Below, piece by piece: positions 16,226 through 25,066 of a stretch of 64,000 bases of DNA (the stretch's first letter is position 1; each line of letters starts with the position of its first letter). Below the pieces are notes generated by a model. It had not been told where the DNA came from and ran no database searches. It saw only the letters and a program-made list of their open reading frames with translations. Source of the DNA: Bilophila wadsworthia ATCC 49260 (GTDB lineage: Bacteria; Desulfobacterota; Desulfovibrionia; Desulfovibrionales; Desulfovibrionaceae); NCBI RefSeq assembly GCF_000701705.1, contig NZ_JNJP01000001.1:62001-126000 (forward strand), given 5' to 3'. The position numbers and the translations under genes are program-made.

Positions 16226-17211
16226 TGACGAGACGGGTATTCCTCGGCATGGCGGGCGTCGCCGGAGCCGGGTTGTGGCTAGGGGTTCCGGGACTTGCGC
16301 AGGCCGCCGTGTCCCGCGAGACGAAAGTGATGCTCGGGACGTTCGTGGACGTTTCGGTGGCGGGCGTTTCCTCTATGCAGGCGTCGGACGCGCTGGGTCT
16401 GGCCTTTGCGGAGGCGTCGCGTCTGGAGCGGGTGTTCAGCCGGCACGACGGCGGCACGCCGGTGAGCGAGCTGAACCGTGCGGGCCGTCTGCGGGCCGCG
16501 CCCGCCGAATTGGTACGGGTGGTGAACCGGTCGCTGTTTTACGGCGCACTGACGGGCGGGAGTTTCGATGTGACGGTGCAGCCGGTGATCGATCTCTTCC
16601 GGGCACACCGCAATCCCTCCGGCGAGCTGACGCTGGACGATTCGGAGCTTCGGGCGGCCCGCGCGCTGGTGGGCCGCCGGGGACTTCAGGTTTCGGGAGC
16701 GGATCTGTCCTTTGCGCGTTCGGGTATGGGCATCACGCTGGACGGCATCGCCAAGGGGTATATTGCGGACCGGGTTTCCGCCGTGCTGACGTCCGCCGGG
16801 GTGAAGAACCATCTCGTGAATGCGGGCGGGGACATCATGGCCTCGGGGCATAAGTCGCCGGGTGTGCCGTGGCGAGTTGCGGTGCAGTCACCCACGGGGC
16901 CGGCCTATGCGGGCGAGCTTTCGCTTTCCGGCAAGGCTATTGCGACGTCCGGCAGTTACGAAATCTATTATGATGCCTCGCGCAGGCATCACCATCTGAT
17001 CAACCCGGTCTCCGGCTTCAGCCCCGCCGTGGGAAGCGTCTCGGTCGTCGCAGGCACGGCGATGGAGGCGGACATCCTCGCGACCGCGCTGTCCATCCTC
17101 CCTCCCTCCGACGCCCTGAAGCTCGTGCAGGGCCTCCCCGGTCGTGAGTGTTGCATTCTCTCGCCAGACGGTTGCATATATACCTCACCAGGATGGGCCT
17201 CCTTCGCCTAG
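16222..17211 (+). CDS. apbE: FAD:protein FMN transferase ApbE
   Basis: 329 residues. The N-terminus carries a twin-arginine leader (T-R-R-V-F-L-G at residues 3-9), so it acts in the periplasm. ApbE motifs are present: M-L-G-T-F-V-D-V, D-G-I-A-K-G-Y-I-A-D, N-A-G-G-D-I-M-A-S-G and A-T-S-G-S-Y-E, with H-H-L-I-N-P after it. It moves FMN from FAD to Thr of RnfD and RnfG, explaining its place at the end of the rnf operon. The ATG overlaps the rnfB stop (ATGA) and GGAG lies 9 bases upstream. Confidence 0.94.
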   Translation: MMTRRVFLGMAGVAGAGLWLGVPGLAQAAVSRETKVMLGTFVDVSVAGVSSMQASDALGLAFAEASRLERVFSRHDGGTPVSELNRAGRLRAAPAELVRVVNRSLFYGALTGGSFDVTVQPVIDLFRAHRNPSGELTLDDSELRAARALVGRRGLQVSGADLSFARSGMGITLDGIAKGYIADRVSAVLTSAGVKNHLVNAGGDIMASGHKSPGVPWRVAVQSPTGPAYAGELSLSGKAIATSGSYEIYYDASRRHHHLINPVSGFSPAVGSVSVVAGTAMEADILATALSILPPSDALKLVQGLPGRECCILSPDGCIYTSPGWASFA

Positions 17212-17274
17212 GCACTACCGCCGAACCTTTATTGGCAGGCCATATGCGATGAGAGCTTTTCCTGTGCATGTTTT

Positions 17275-17919
17275 TTGCAATTTACCCATCAGGTTACTTG
17301 TTGGGAAAAGATAGCCATACACCCCCAATTAAGCTGGCGTGTTCCTCCGGGGACACGGTGGCCAGACATCACAATCCGGAAACTGTTCGATCACCACTTC
17401 AGCCTGTGCTCAAAACGCCCGGTAACAATCAAGCAAGATGTATATCATGCCAGACCGCTACTCGAATTTATGGAAAACAGACCGGTATCGTCCATAATCC
17501 AAAAAGAAATCCTGGCCTTCTGCAAATCCCAGAAAATGTCTGGCATGGCCCAATCCACCATCCACAGGCACATTTCTTTGCTACGCTCTGTAGCGAATTT
17601 TGGAAAAAAAGAAGGATATCTGTCTTCAGCCATTGAGAGCTGTTCCGTTTCAAAAGAAAGAGTCAGAAGGACTCCCCCGCCGAGCGTCTCAGAACTCAAT
17701 GCACTTCTGCGCGTCGCTGCCCCGCATATCCAGCGCGTCATCCTACTTGGCATTTATACGGGTGCCCGCATCGGCCCGAGCGAACTCTTTTCCCTGAAAT
17801 GGGATGATGTTGACCTTACCCGCGGCGTTATCGGTATACGGCTTGTAGGACAAATTCTGAATGCTCGACATGGACGGGAGAGCCAGCTCAAAACGAAGCC
17901 GCTCCCGGGCAGTATATGA
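17275..17919 (+). pseudogene. Truncated tyrosine recombinase (integrase) remnant
   Basis: The frame encodes the SAM-like core-binding domain (about 60-125: K-Q-D-V-Y-H-A-R-P-L-L-E-F and S-T-I-H-R-H-I-S-L-L-R) and the first third of the catalytic domain with the first active-site Arg (G-A-R-I-G-P-S-E-L-F-S-L-K-W-D-D-V-D, about 170-190). The H-x-x-R and Tyr part is absent: after about residue 200 the sequence no longer resembles the family and stops at 17919. An inactive relic. It lies between the rnf operon and the second hydrogenase-maturation set, marking a likely old insertion boundary. Confidence 0.78.
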
Positions 17920-18116
17920 TAAAGGCCAGCGAAAATAATGCATTGGCTGTCATCGGAAAAAAACGATACATTCGCGGCCACGCAGCAATGCGCTCCATGT
18001 CACTGATTCGTTTTTATACCATCGGCCAACAGGCCTATCAGGTCGTTTCTTCAAGCTTATCCAGCGATAACCGTATAACTGAACGTCGACGGCACGGTTT
18101 GCCGCCGAAGGAAGGA

Positions 18117-19517
18117 ATGGAACATGCGGCGGATACGAAGGCGGTTTGGCTCCACAAGTCTGCGCTTGAAGGGCTTTTGGAAAAACATCAGGCCGAAGAT
18201 CGGCAGCATGTCTGGGACGTACTGGATAAAGCCCGTTCATTGTCGGGGCTCTCGCTTGAGGACGTGGCCGGTCTCATGGCCGTTCACTCACAGGATTTAC
18301 TGGACGAACTGTTTCATACGGCCAAATCCGTGAAGGAAGAGATCTACGGAAACAGGATTGTCCTTTTTGCTCCTCTGTACATCTCCAACCTCTGTTCCAA
18401 TGAGTGCCTGTACTGCGCATTCCGACGATCCAATAAAGAGGCGATCCGCCGGGCATTGAATCCGGACGAGATCTGGCAGGAAACAAAGATCCTGCTCCGG
18501 CAGGGGCATAAGCGCGTACTCATGGTGGCTGGCGAGGCGTATCCCGGAAGCGGTATTGATTATGTACTGGAATTCATTGACGCGATTTACGGTGCGGAAG
18601 AGAATGGCAGCCGCATTCGCCGGGTGAACGTGAACCTCGCCCCCCTGTCCGTAGAGGATTTCCGCCGCCTGAAGGAACGGAACATCGGTACGTTCCAGCT
18701 TTTTCAGGAAACCTACCATCGGCCGACCTACGGCAGGGTTCACCTTGCCGGGCCCAAGAAGGACCTTGACTGGCGGGCATCGTATTCGACCGTGCCATGC
18801 AGGCGGGCATCGACGACGTGGGCATGGGGCTGCTCTACGGGCTATATGACTAGCGGTTCGAGACGTTGGAGCTCATGGCCCACATCGCGCATCTTGAGGA
18901 GCGGTTTGGGGTCGGCTGTCATACCATCAGCGTGCCGCATCGAACCGGCCATCGGGTCGGATTTGGCCTCCCGGCCGCCGTACACCTTGAACGATCAAAA
19001 TTTTCTCAAGCTTGTCGCCATATTGCGCCTTGCCGTGCCGTACACGGGCATTATCATGTCCACTCGGGAAAAACCGGCTATCCGGCAGCGGACGCTGGAA
19101 CTCGGCGTTTCCCAGATTTCGGCGGGCAGCCGTACCAATCCGGGTGGCTATCAGGAATCCAGCCAGTTCGAGGCGGCACAATTTCAGCTTGGCGATCACC
19201 GCTCCCTCGCGGAAGTGATTGCCGATCTCGGACAGCACAAATTCATTCCCTCTTTCTGCACCGGCTGTTATCGTCTCGGCCGTACCGGCAACGATTTCAT
19301 GGGTCTGGCGAAACCGGGCCTCATCAAGGAAAAATGCGCGCCCAACGCCCTGTCCACCTTTGAGGAGTATCTTCTCGACTACGGCACACACGAAGCGCGG
19401 GAGGCCGGGGAGCGCGCCATTGCGGCGGCGTTGGACGGTATGGACGGCAGGATCCGGAAGGTTTCCGAAAACCTGCTCGCCAAGGTGCGGGACGGCCGCA
19501 GGGACGTCTGCTGTTAG
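18117..19517 (+). pseudogene. hydG: HydG radical-SAM maturase, copy 2, with scrambled core
   Basis: The frame from ATG 18117 is open for 466 residues, the normal HydG length. It has the radical-SAM motif C-S-N-E-C-L-Y-C, F-Q-L-F-Q-E-T-Y-H, V-S-Q-I-S-A-G-S-R-T-N-P-G-G-Y and the C-terminal C-T-G-C plus Cys 22 residues on. Between 18776 and 18938 the frame reads unrelated residues (about 220-273). The correct sequence lies in another frame (I-V-F-D-R-A-M-Q-A-G-I-D-D-V-G-M-G-L and H-T-I-S-V-P), and that frame has a TAG at 18851-18853. A one-base loss near 18777 and a two-base loss near 18937 thus cancel. About 54 residues of the barrel are replaced, including the stretch lining the active site, so activity is very unlikely. 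The upstream open frame to 17916 is not HydG-like. Confidence 0.88.
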
Positions 19518-19530
19518 GAACCTTCTTACA

Positions 19531-20058
19531 ATGAACAGAGCGGACGGCTTCCGGATCGGGCAATCCCTGAGCCGGGAGCCGTCCCGTCAGGGAATGAAAT
19601 ACATGGTGGAACGGAACCATATCAACGTATTGCGTCGTGAAGTGCTCAGACGGATCGCCGAGTCCTTTCTCCACTATGCGGATTTCGGCAACAGCGTGGA
19701 ACGCATCCCCTTTGTCATGCGTCCCAAAAATACGAGACCAAGCCGATGCTGTATTTATAAGGATCGCGCCATATTGCGCTTTCAGGTCATGGCCGCGCTC
19801 GGATTCCGGCTTGAAGACGAGGAAGACGACTCCACGCCTCTGTCCGTGTATGCTGAAAAGGCCTTGGAACGGGAACAGCCTTCGGCCCCAATCCTGACCG
19901 TATGCGATACGGCCTGTCAGGGATGCATTCCCGCACGATACAATGTGACCGACGCGTGCCAGAACTGTATTGCCCATCCTTGCATCGGGTCCTGTCATTT
20001 CGGAGACAAGATAACGGTCACCAACGCGATGAAATCCTTCGCCAAAAACGGCATGTAA
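19531..20058 (+). pseudogene. N-terminal fragment of a group-B-type [FeFe]-hydrogenase
   Basis: About 175 residues. From about ATG 19594 the sequence follows the N-terminal region of monomeric [FeFe]-hydrogenases of the group B type: L-R-R-E-V-L-R-R-I-A-E-S-F, R-C-C-I-Y-K-D-R-A-I-L-R-F-Q-V, then C-x2-C sites C-Q-G-C-I-P-A-R-Y-N-V-T-D-A-C-Q-N-C-I-A-H-P-C. It stops right after the first ferredoxin-type cluster, losing the second cluster and the whole H-cluster domain (over 300 residues). It cannot be a hydrogenase. It sits between hydG copy 2 and hydE copy 2, so the second maturation set once served its own cytoplasmic hydrogenase (inference). Confidence 0.78.
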
Positions 20059-20138
20059 CCCATGCGCCGGATGCTTTGCCGATTGCCTTTCCCGCAGGAA
20101 CGGGTGTTGAACGATGGATTGAAGGCAGGAGAAAGGGT

Positions 20139-20929
20139 ATGCAACGGAACGATATTCTGAAACTGCTTTTCGAAACGCCGTACGAGACTCTGCGTGAGCG
20201 CGCCGACGAGGTGCGGGCCCGGGAAAAGGGAGAGCATGTCTTTGTCCGAGGCCTGATCGAATTCTCGAACCGTTGCGAACGGAACTGCCGATACTGCGGC
20301 CTGCGTTCGGCGAATCCGTCCCTGAAACGTTACCGTCTTGACGAGGCTCAAATTGTCGAGGCGGCGGAGCGGGCCGTGGCTTTCGGCGTGGACACTCTCG
20401 TCCTGCAATCCGGCGAGGTCCATGATGAGCCGCAACGTATCGCCCATATGGTGGATGCTCTCCGCACACGGTTCCCCGTGGCCGTTACCCTGAGTGTCGG
20501 AGAGCAGCCCACTGCTTCCTACGCGCTGTGGAAGGAGGCGGGCGCATCCCGCTTCCTTCTGAAGCATGAAACGGCGGATGCATCCCTGTACGCTGCCCTG
20601 CATCCCGGATACACGCTCGCGCAACGGGTGGATGCGCTGCAACGCCTGCGGCGGGCCGGCTATGAAATTTGCGGGTCATGGCCGTACTGCGCATCGCTCT
20701 GCCGTGGTCCAATCTCCCCGCGACAACGGCTTTGGCGTCGCTTGATCCCGTTTCAGGGCAACGGGAGGGCCTGCTCGCCGGCGGCAATGTGCTCATGCCC
20801 GGTTTCACGCCGGCGGCCCACCGGGAAGACTACTGTATTTATGACAACAAACATCGAGTCAGTATGGATGAGGCCCGTCAGGTCATCGAATCGGCGGGGC
20901 GCACCCATTCTCTACACAGGGAGGGGTGA
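20139..20929 (+). pseudogene. hydE: HydE radical-SAM maturase, copy 2, internal deletion and frameshift
   Basis: The N-terminal 178 residues are good HydE: radical-SAM motif C-E-R-N-C-R-Y-C-G-L-R-S-A-N-P, L-V-L-Q-S-G-E and S-V-G-E-Q-P. At about 20671 the sequence jumps from Y-E-I-C-G to L-R-V-M-A-V-L-R-I-A-L-P-W-S-N-L-P-A-T-T-A in another frame, skipping the roughly 65 residues with V-G-L-P-G-Q-T and G-P-F-I-P-H-P found in HydE. The C-terminal part is otherwise intact to TGA 20927-20929. The sequence TGCGGG at the join suggests deletion between short repeats. The original frame has no stop, so a ribosome that starts at ATG 20139 reads 87 nonsense residues and then enters hydF in frame. RBS AGGAG precedes ATG 20139. 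Confidence 0.9.
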
Positions 20930-20930
20930 C

Positions 20931-22229
20931 ATGCTGGATGCGCCTAAGGGCCTCAGGTTGCACATCGGCCTTTTGGGTCGGCGGAATGTGGGTAAATCAT
21001 CGCTGCTCAACGCGTTGGCCGCACAATCCGTGTCCATCGTATCCGATACGCCGGGAACGACCACGGATCCGGTGGAAAAGACGTTGGAATTCGCCCCGCT
21101 GGGGCCAGTCGTTTTTCTGGATACGGCGGGATTGGACGATGAGGGCGAACTCGGGAGACAGCGCACGGAACGCACGCTTGCCGTATTGCCTCGAACGGAC
21201 ATGGCTTTGGTGGTGACGGCGGAAAACGTCTGGGGTCACTACGAAGAAACCATCGTGAGCAGGCTCAGGGAGCAGGCAATTCCGTTCCTTGTGGTCATGA
21301 ACAAAACGGAGTCGTCCGTTGCTTCCAAGGATCGCCTACCCGATGCCATGAGGGGCCTCCCCATGGTACGCGCTTCCGCGAAAACGGGCGAAGGCCTCGA
21401 AACGATCCGCCGCGAACTGGTTCGGCTGTCGCCTGGCGAATCGCTTCACGAAGCACAGCTAGTGGCGGATCTGCTTCCCGAGAAGGGAGTCGTCATCCTC
21501 GTCGTCCCCATCGATTCCGGCGCGCCGAAGGGCCGGCTCATTTTGCCGCAAGTGCAAACCATCCGGGATGCCCTTGATGGACACAAGTTATGCCTTGTGG
21601 TGACGGAAGGAGAACTCGGGGCGGCCTTCGCCTGCCTGAAGGAACCGCCGGCTCTGGTGGTCTGCGATTCGCAGGTGGTGCGCCGCGTGGCGCTGGAGAC
21701 GCCGCAGTCCGTCCCTTTGACGACCTTCTCGATCCTGATGGCCCGCCTCAAGGGAGATCTGCCGCTCCTCGCCGCCGGGGCCGCCGCCATTGGGAACCTC
21801 AAGCCCGGCGACAGCGTGCTCATGATGGAGGCCTGTTCCCACCACCCGCAACAGGACGATATAGGGCGGATCAAGATTCCCCGCCTGCTCCAGCAGTATG
21901 CGGGCGGAGAGCTGCGCTTTGACATGTGTGCGGGCAAATCCCTTACGGACTGTCCCGGATCATACGATCTCATCGTCCATTGCGGCGGGTGTACACTCAC
22001 GCGGCGGCAAATGCTCGGCCGCCTGCGCTCCGCTCAAAGCAGAGGCATCCCCATGACGAACTACGGCGTCGCCATTTCCTTCACGCAGGGCGTACTCAAA
22101 CGGGTGCTAACACCATTCCCCGATGCCCTCGCCGCCTGCGAGCTGGCCCATGAAACGTGTCATGACGCTCAATCAAAAACAAATAAGGAATCCGGCTGGA
22201 GAGGATACATTTTCATTGGCCCCCGATGA
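20931..22229 (+). CDS. hydF: [FeFe]-hydrogenase maturation GTPase HydF
   Basis: 432 residues. The GTPase domain has P-loop G-R-R-N-V-G-K-S-S, switch D-T-P-G-T-T-T-D-P-V, D-T-A-G-L and N-K-T-E. The C-terminal cluster site is C-S-H-H then, about 50 residues on, H-C-G-G-C-T-L-T. HydF is the scaffold on which the 2Fe subcluster is built before transfer to HydA. It starts two bases after the hydE stop, behind GGGAGGGG. It is the only intact maturase gene in the window. It has no obvious lesion but may be made partly as a fusion with the damaged hydE reading frame, because the frame upstream is open. Confidence 0.94.
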   Translation: MLDAPKGLRLHIGLLGRRNVGKSSLLNALAAQSVSIVSDTPGTTTDPVEKTLEFAPLGPVVFLDTAGLDDEGELGRQRTERTLAVLPRTDMALVVTAENVWGHYEETIVSRLREQAIPFLVVMNKTESSVASKDRLPDAMRGLPMVRASAKTGEGLETIRRELVRLSPGESLHEAQLVADLLPEKGVVILVVPIDSGAPKGRLILPQVQTIRDALDGHKLCLVVTEGELGAAFACLKEPPALVVCDSQVVRRVALETPQSVPLTTFSILMARLKGDLPLLAAGAAAIGNLKPGDSVLMMEACSHHPQQDDIGRIKIPRLLQQYAGGELRFDMCAGKSLTDCPGSYDLIVHCGGCTLTRRQMLGRLRSAQSRGIPMTNYGVAISFTQGVLKRVLTPFPDALAACELAHETCHDAQSKTNKESGWRGYIFIGPR

Positions 22230-22436
22230 GGCCGGGACTGTTGCGGGTGGAAGGACATGCCGTCTGGATTCTTCTGAAAAAAACAAAGATACCATATGAT
22301 TCCACCCGGTGGGCACGGAAGCCCCTTCGCCCCGTTTCAGCGTACACGCTGGAGCCCCTGTTTTTACACATACTCAAGGCCGCCGTTTCCCCAGTAATTG
22401 CGAAACCTGTTCAGGGAAGCCAATTAAAGTTTTCTT

Positions 22437-22790
22437 ATGCACGAAATGTCTCTTGTTACAAGCTTGTTATCCATCATTCGCGAGGAGATGGAACGGCACG
22501 CTCTGCACCGTCTGTTGCAAGTACGCGCACGGTACGGCGCTCTGGCGAACATCGTTCCGGAAGCACTGTCCGTCGCGTTCGAGGCTCTTACGGCAGGAAC
22601 GGATTGGGAAGGGGCTGTGTTGCAAGCCGAAGAAATCCCCCTCTCGCTCAAGTGTTCTCGATGCGGACAAATCTTTTCTCCCGCTCGGCAGAAACGTTTT
22701 TCGGCACCGTGCCCTTTCTGTGGAGAAGAACAAGGGCACTCCATAGGAGCGGGACGGGAACTCTATATCCAGAGCATGGAAGCGGGATAA
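22437..22790 (+). CDS. hypA: [NiFe]-hydrogenase nickel-insertion protein HypA
   Basis: 117 residues. It begins M-H-E, whose His2 binds nickel in HypA, and carries the zinc site C-S-R-C (about 76-79) and C-P-F-C (about 94-97). HypA works with HypB to load Ni into [NiFe]-hydrogenase. hypB follows 12 bp later. The 207 bp upstream to hydF hold no gene and may carry a separate promoter. Intact. Its presence shows the genome also makes a [NiFe]-hydrogenase, encoded elsewhere. Confidence 0.94.
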   Translation: MHEMSLVTSLLSIIREEMERHALHRLLQVRARYGALANIVPEALSVAFEALTAGTDWEGAVLQAEEIPLSLKCSRCGQIFSPARQKRFSAPCPFCGEEQGHSIGAGRELYIQSMEAG

Positions 22791-22802
22791 AGGAGTTATC
22801 TC

Positions 22803-23471
22803 ATGGAAATACCAGTTATTCGCAACGTTCTTGAAGCCAACGAAAAACTGTCGGCACGTCTGAAGGAACATTTCGCCAGGCACGGCATTCTTACCTTGAA
22901 CCTCATCAGTTCCCCCGGCGCGGGAAAGACTTCCCTACTCGAACGGACGCTTGCGGATCTTTCCCCCGAGTTCCGCATGGCCGTTATCGAAGGCGATCTC
23001 CAAACGGACAACGACGCCCAACGTGTAGCCGCCACCGGAGCTCAGGCTGTGCAGATCAACACGGAAGGCGGCTGTCATCTCGACAGCAATCTTGTCATGG
23101 AAGCGTTGGGGGCGCTCGACCTGAGCGAAATCGATATCTTGTTCATTGAAAACGTGGGAAATCTTGTCTGCCCTGTGGAGTTCGATTGTGGCGAGGATGC
23201 CAAGATCGCCCTCCTCAGCCTCCCCGAAGGCGACGATAAGCCCGAAAAGTACCCGTTTCTCTTCAACCGTGCCAGTGCCATGATCCTGAATAAAATCGAC
23301 CTGCTTCCCTATCTGGATTTTGACATGGAAACCGCCGCGCGACATGCCCGCCATCTTAATGCCGCTCTCCCCGTCTTTAAAATATCCTGCCGTACGGGTG
23401 ACGGGCTTGAAGAATGGTATGACTGGCTCCGTCAGGCTGTCCGCGCCAAACGCAGCGCACCAAACGAATAA
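22803..23471 (+). CDS. hypB: [NiFe]-hydrogenase maturation GTPase HypB
   Basis: 222 residues. P-loop S-S-P-G-A-G-K-T-S (about 39-47), E-G-D-L-Q-T-D-N-D, the metal-binding G-C-H region (T-E-G-G-C-H-L-D), E-N-V-G-N-L-V-C-P and N-K-I-D-L-L match HypB. The N-terminal nickel site C-x2-C-G-C and the His-rich stretch of some HypB are absent. It hydrolyses GTP to deliver Ni from HypA. RBS AAGGAG precedes the ATG. A bidirectional terminator lies downstream. Confidence 0.95.
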   Translation: MEIPVIRNVLEANEKLSARLKEHFARHGILTLNLISSPGAGKTSLLERTLADLSPEFRMAVIEGDLQTDNDAQRVAATGAQAVQINTEGGCHLDSNLVMEALGALDLSEIDILFIENVGNLVCPVEFDCGEDAKIALLSLPEGDDKPEKYPFLFNRASAMILNKIDLLPYLDFDMETAARHARHLNAALPVFKISCRTGDGLEEWYDWLRQAVRAKRSAPNE

Positions 23472-23505
23472 GACGCATGTTCTTCGTCTGAACATTTCTT
23501 GTCTG

Positions 23506-23545
23506 AAAAGGTATGCACGGTACCCAGTATCCATGCATACCTTTT
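23506..23545. terminator. Bidirectional terminator between hypB and the porin gene
   Basis: Arms 23508-23517 and 23534-23543 (AAGGTATGCA and TGCATACCTT) pair perfectly over 10 bp, with T-runs on both sides. It separates convergent hypB (+) and the porin gene (-). Confidence 0.75.
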
Positions 23546-23564
23546 CATTTCAGGAAGGTTGGAG

Positions 23565-24992
23565 CTAGAACTTGTAGTTTACGCTAAAAGCTGCCTGGAA
23601 ATTGTTTTCCTTGTATAAATCATTCCAGAGCTCCTTATCGGCATCGAGATAGATATACCCAAGCTCAAAGGCGAGGGTAAGCCCCTCGTACAGCTTGTAT
23701 TGGGAATCAAAATTGACTTCCCACAGTTTGTCTTTGGTGGTGAGGTACATATTATTGCCGACAGTAGCCATTGCGTCACGAGCGACCACCCCGCCGCGTA
23801 CCATTTCCGTATTGTTCGTGCCTTTGACCATCGCGACGCGGAACGCGTGACTCAAAGCTTCAATAAAGGAAATATCCTTCAACTCCGCCATGATCCCCCA
23901 GCTGCCGCTGATATCCGTTCCGTTAAACGTGCTGGAACGGTTATACATCCCGCCGTCATATCCGAAAGAGGTCAACGCCACGTCAGTATCGATGACGGGC
24001 ATACGTTCGGAACCGTCAAGCGCGTTCGCGTCATCACCGGAAGCGTACCAGAACGTAAGGCCGGGTGTGACAAAATCCGTTTTGCATTCAGCTGCCAGGG
24101 CGGCATACCAGCCCGCGCGCTTCAGATCTTGATTGCCCGTTTTCCCCATATCCACCTTTCCGTAAACACCATCTACGGCGACCCTGAGCGGGCTGAACAA
24201 CGTCATTTCAGCGGAAAGGCCGCCCCACCATGCGTTGCCGTGATTGTCTTTGGAGTCGGCGACAACCTTCCCGGTGCCAACGGGAAGCAATCCGCTGGCG
24301 ACTCCGGTCTTGTTGTTCGCACCGGCACCGAAACGGGTGTCTTTACCGATCGCGCTGTACATTCCGAAGGGGTTCATCCTGATGCCATCGAACTGCACCG
24401 GAACCGCCAGCCCGATGACGTCCATCGCATCGTGGCTGTTGTATGTATACAGCAACGTGTTGTCCTTGTCATATACGGAAACAGTACGTTCATCGTTATT
24501 GTACGCACGAACCCAAAAAAGCGTGGCCCCCACGTTTTCAGTGAAATTTCCGGAAAGCGAGATCCCGGCACCGTCGGTCATGAATGCCGCGTACGGTACC
24601 GCAAATGTCGCAATGTCGAAGAGCTGAAGGCCCATGCGGACTTTTGCGTCCGTCTCCGGGATATTCCAGTCGACATAACTATAGCGCACCTTGACGACCT
24701 TACCGTCCGTTCCGAGGGCGGCATCATTTGTTCCCCAGTTTTGATGGCCCACTTCAAAAAAGACGACGCCCTTGAGCGAATCGGAAGCCACGATATCGAT
24801 CTGCGTGCGCAACCGTGTGGAAGCCTTGAATCTATCGACAGAAGCATTCGCTGATTTGAGGGGGTTGCGATCAGCCCAGGAAAAACCGTTTTGCCATTGT
24901 CCCTTAATATTCACGTCAGCCGCCCGCGCCCCGCTCGTCATACTTAAAAGAAGGCCCGCCGCAAGGAACAACATCATTGCACGTTTCATCAT
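23565..24992 (-). CDS. Outer-membrane porin, Desulfovibrio homotrimeric type
   Basis: 475 residues from ATG 24992 (a second ATG follows at 24989; GAGAGG lies just upstream). The signal peptide is K-R-A-M-M-L-F-L-A-A-G-L-L-L-S-M-T-S-G-A-R-A with cleavage before A-D-V. The mature part has the amphipathic beta-strand pattern of 16-strand porins (A-D-V-N-I-K-G-Q-W-Q-N-G at the start, L-R-T-Q-I-D-I-V) and ends in F (V-N-Y-K-F), the outer-membrane sorting signal. Proteins like this are abundant general porins of Desulfovibrio. It lies 75 bp downstream of nikE on the same strand, so it may share the nickel operon transcript. No lesion seen. Confidence 0.85.
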   Translation of the reverse strand: MMKRAMMLFLAAGLLLSMTSGARAADVNIKGQWQNGFSWADRNPLKSANASVDRFKASTRLRTQIDIVASDSLKGVVFFEVGHQNWGTNDAALGTDGKVVKVRYSYVDWNIPETDAKVRMGLQLFDIATFAVPYAAFMTDGAGISLSGNFTENVGATLFWVRAYNNDERTVSVYDKDNTLLYTYNSHDAMDVIGLAVPVQFDGIRMNPFGMYSAIGKDTRFGAGANNKTGVASGLLPVGTGKVVADSKDNHGNAWWGGLSAEMTLFSPLRVAVDGVYGKVDMGKTGNQDLKRAGWYAALAAECKTDFVTPGLTFWYASGDDANALDGSERMPVIDTDVALTSFGYDGGMYNRSSTFNGTDISGSWGIMAELKDISFIEALSHAFRVAMVKGTNNTEMVRGGVVARDAMATVGNNMYLTTKDKLWEVNFDSQYKLYEGLTLAFELGYIYLDADKELWNDLYKENNFQAAFSVNYKF

Positions 24993-25066
24993 CACCTCTC
25001 TAGCGTCAAAGGTTATACGATGGGCTCTCCCCCCAAGCACGGTGCGGAGGAATTCATGGCGGAGCC

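Noticed and set aside
17916..18116. N-terminal extension of hydG copy 2 (67 extra codons)
   Set aside because: The extension has no HydG similarity and overlaps the end of the integrase relic; ATG 18117 with AAGGAAGGA matches the family start.
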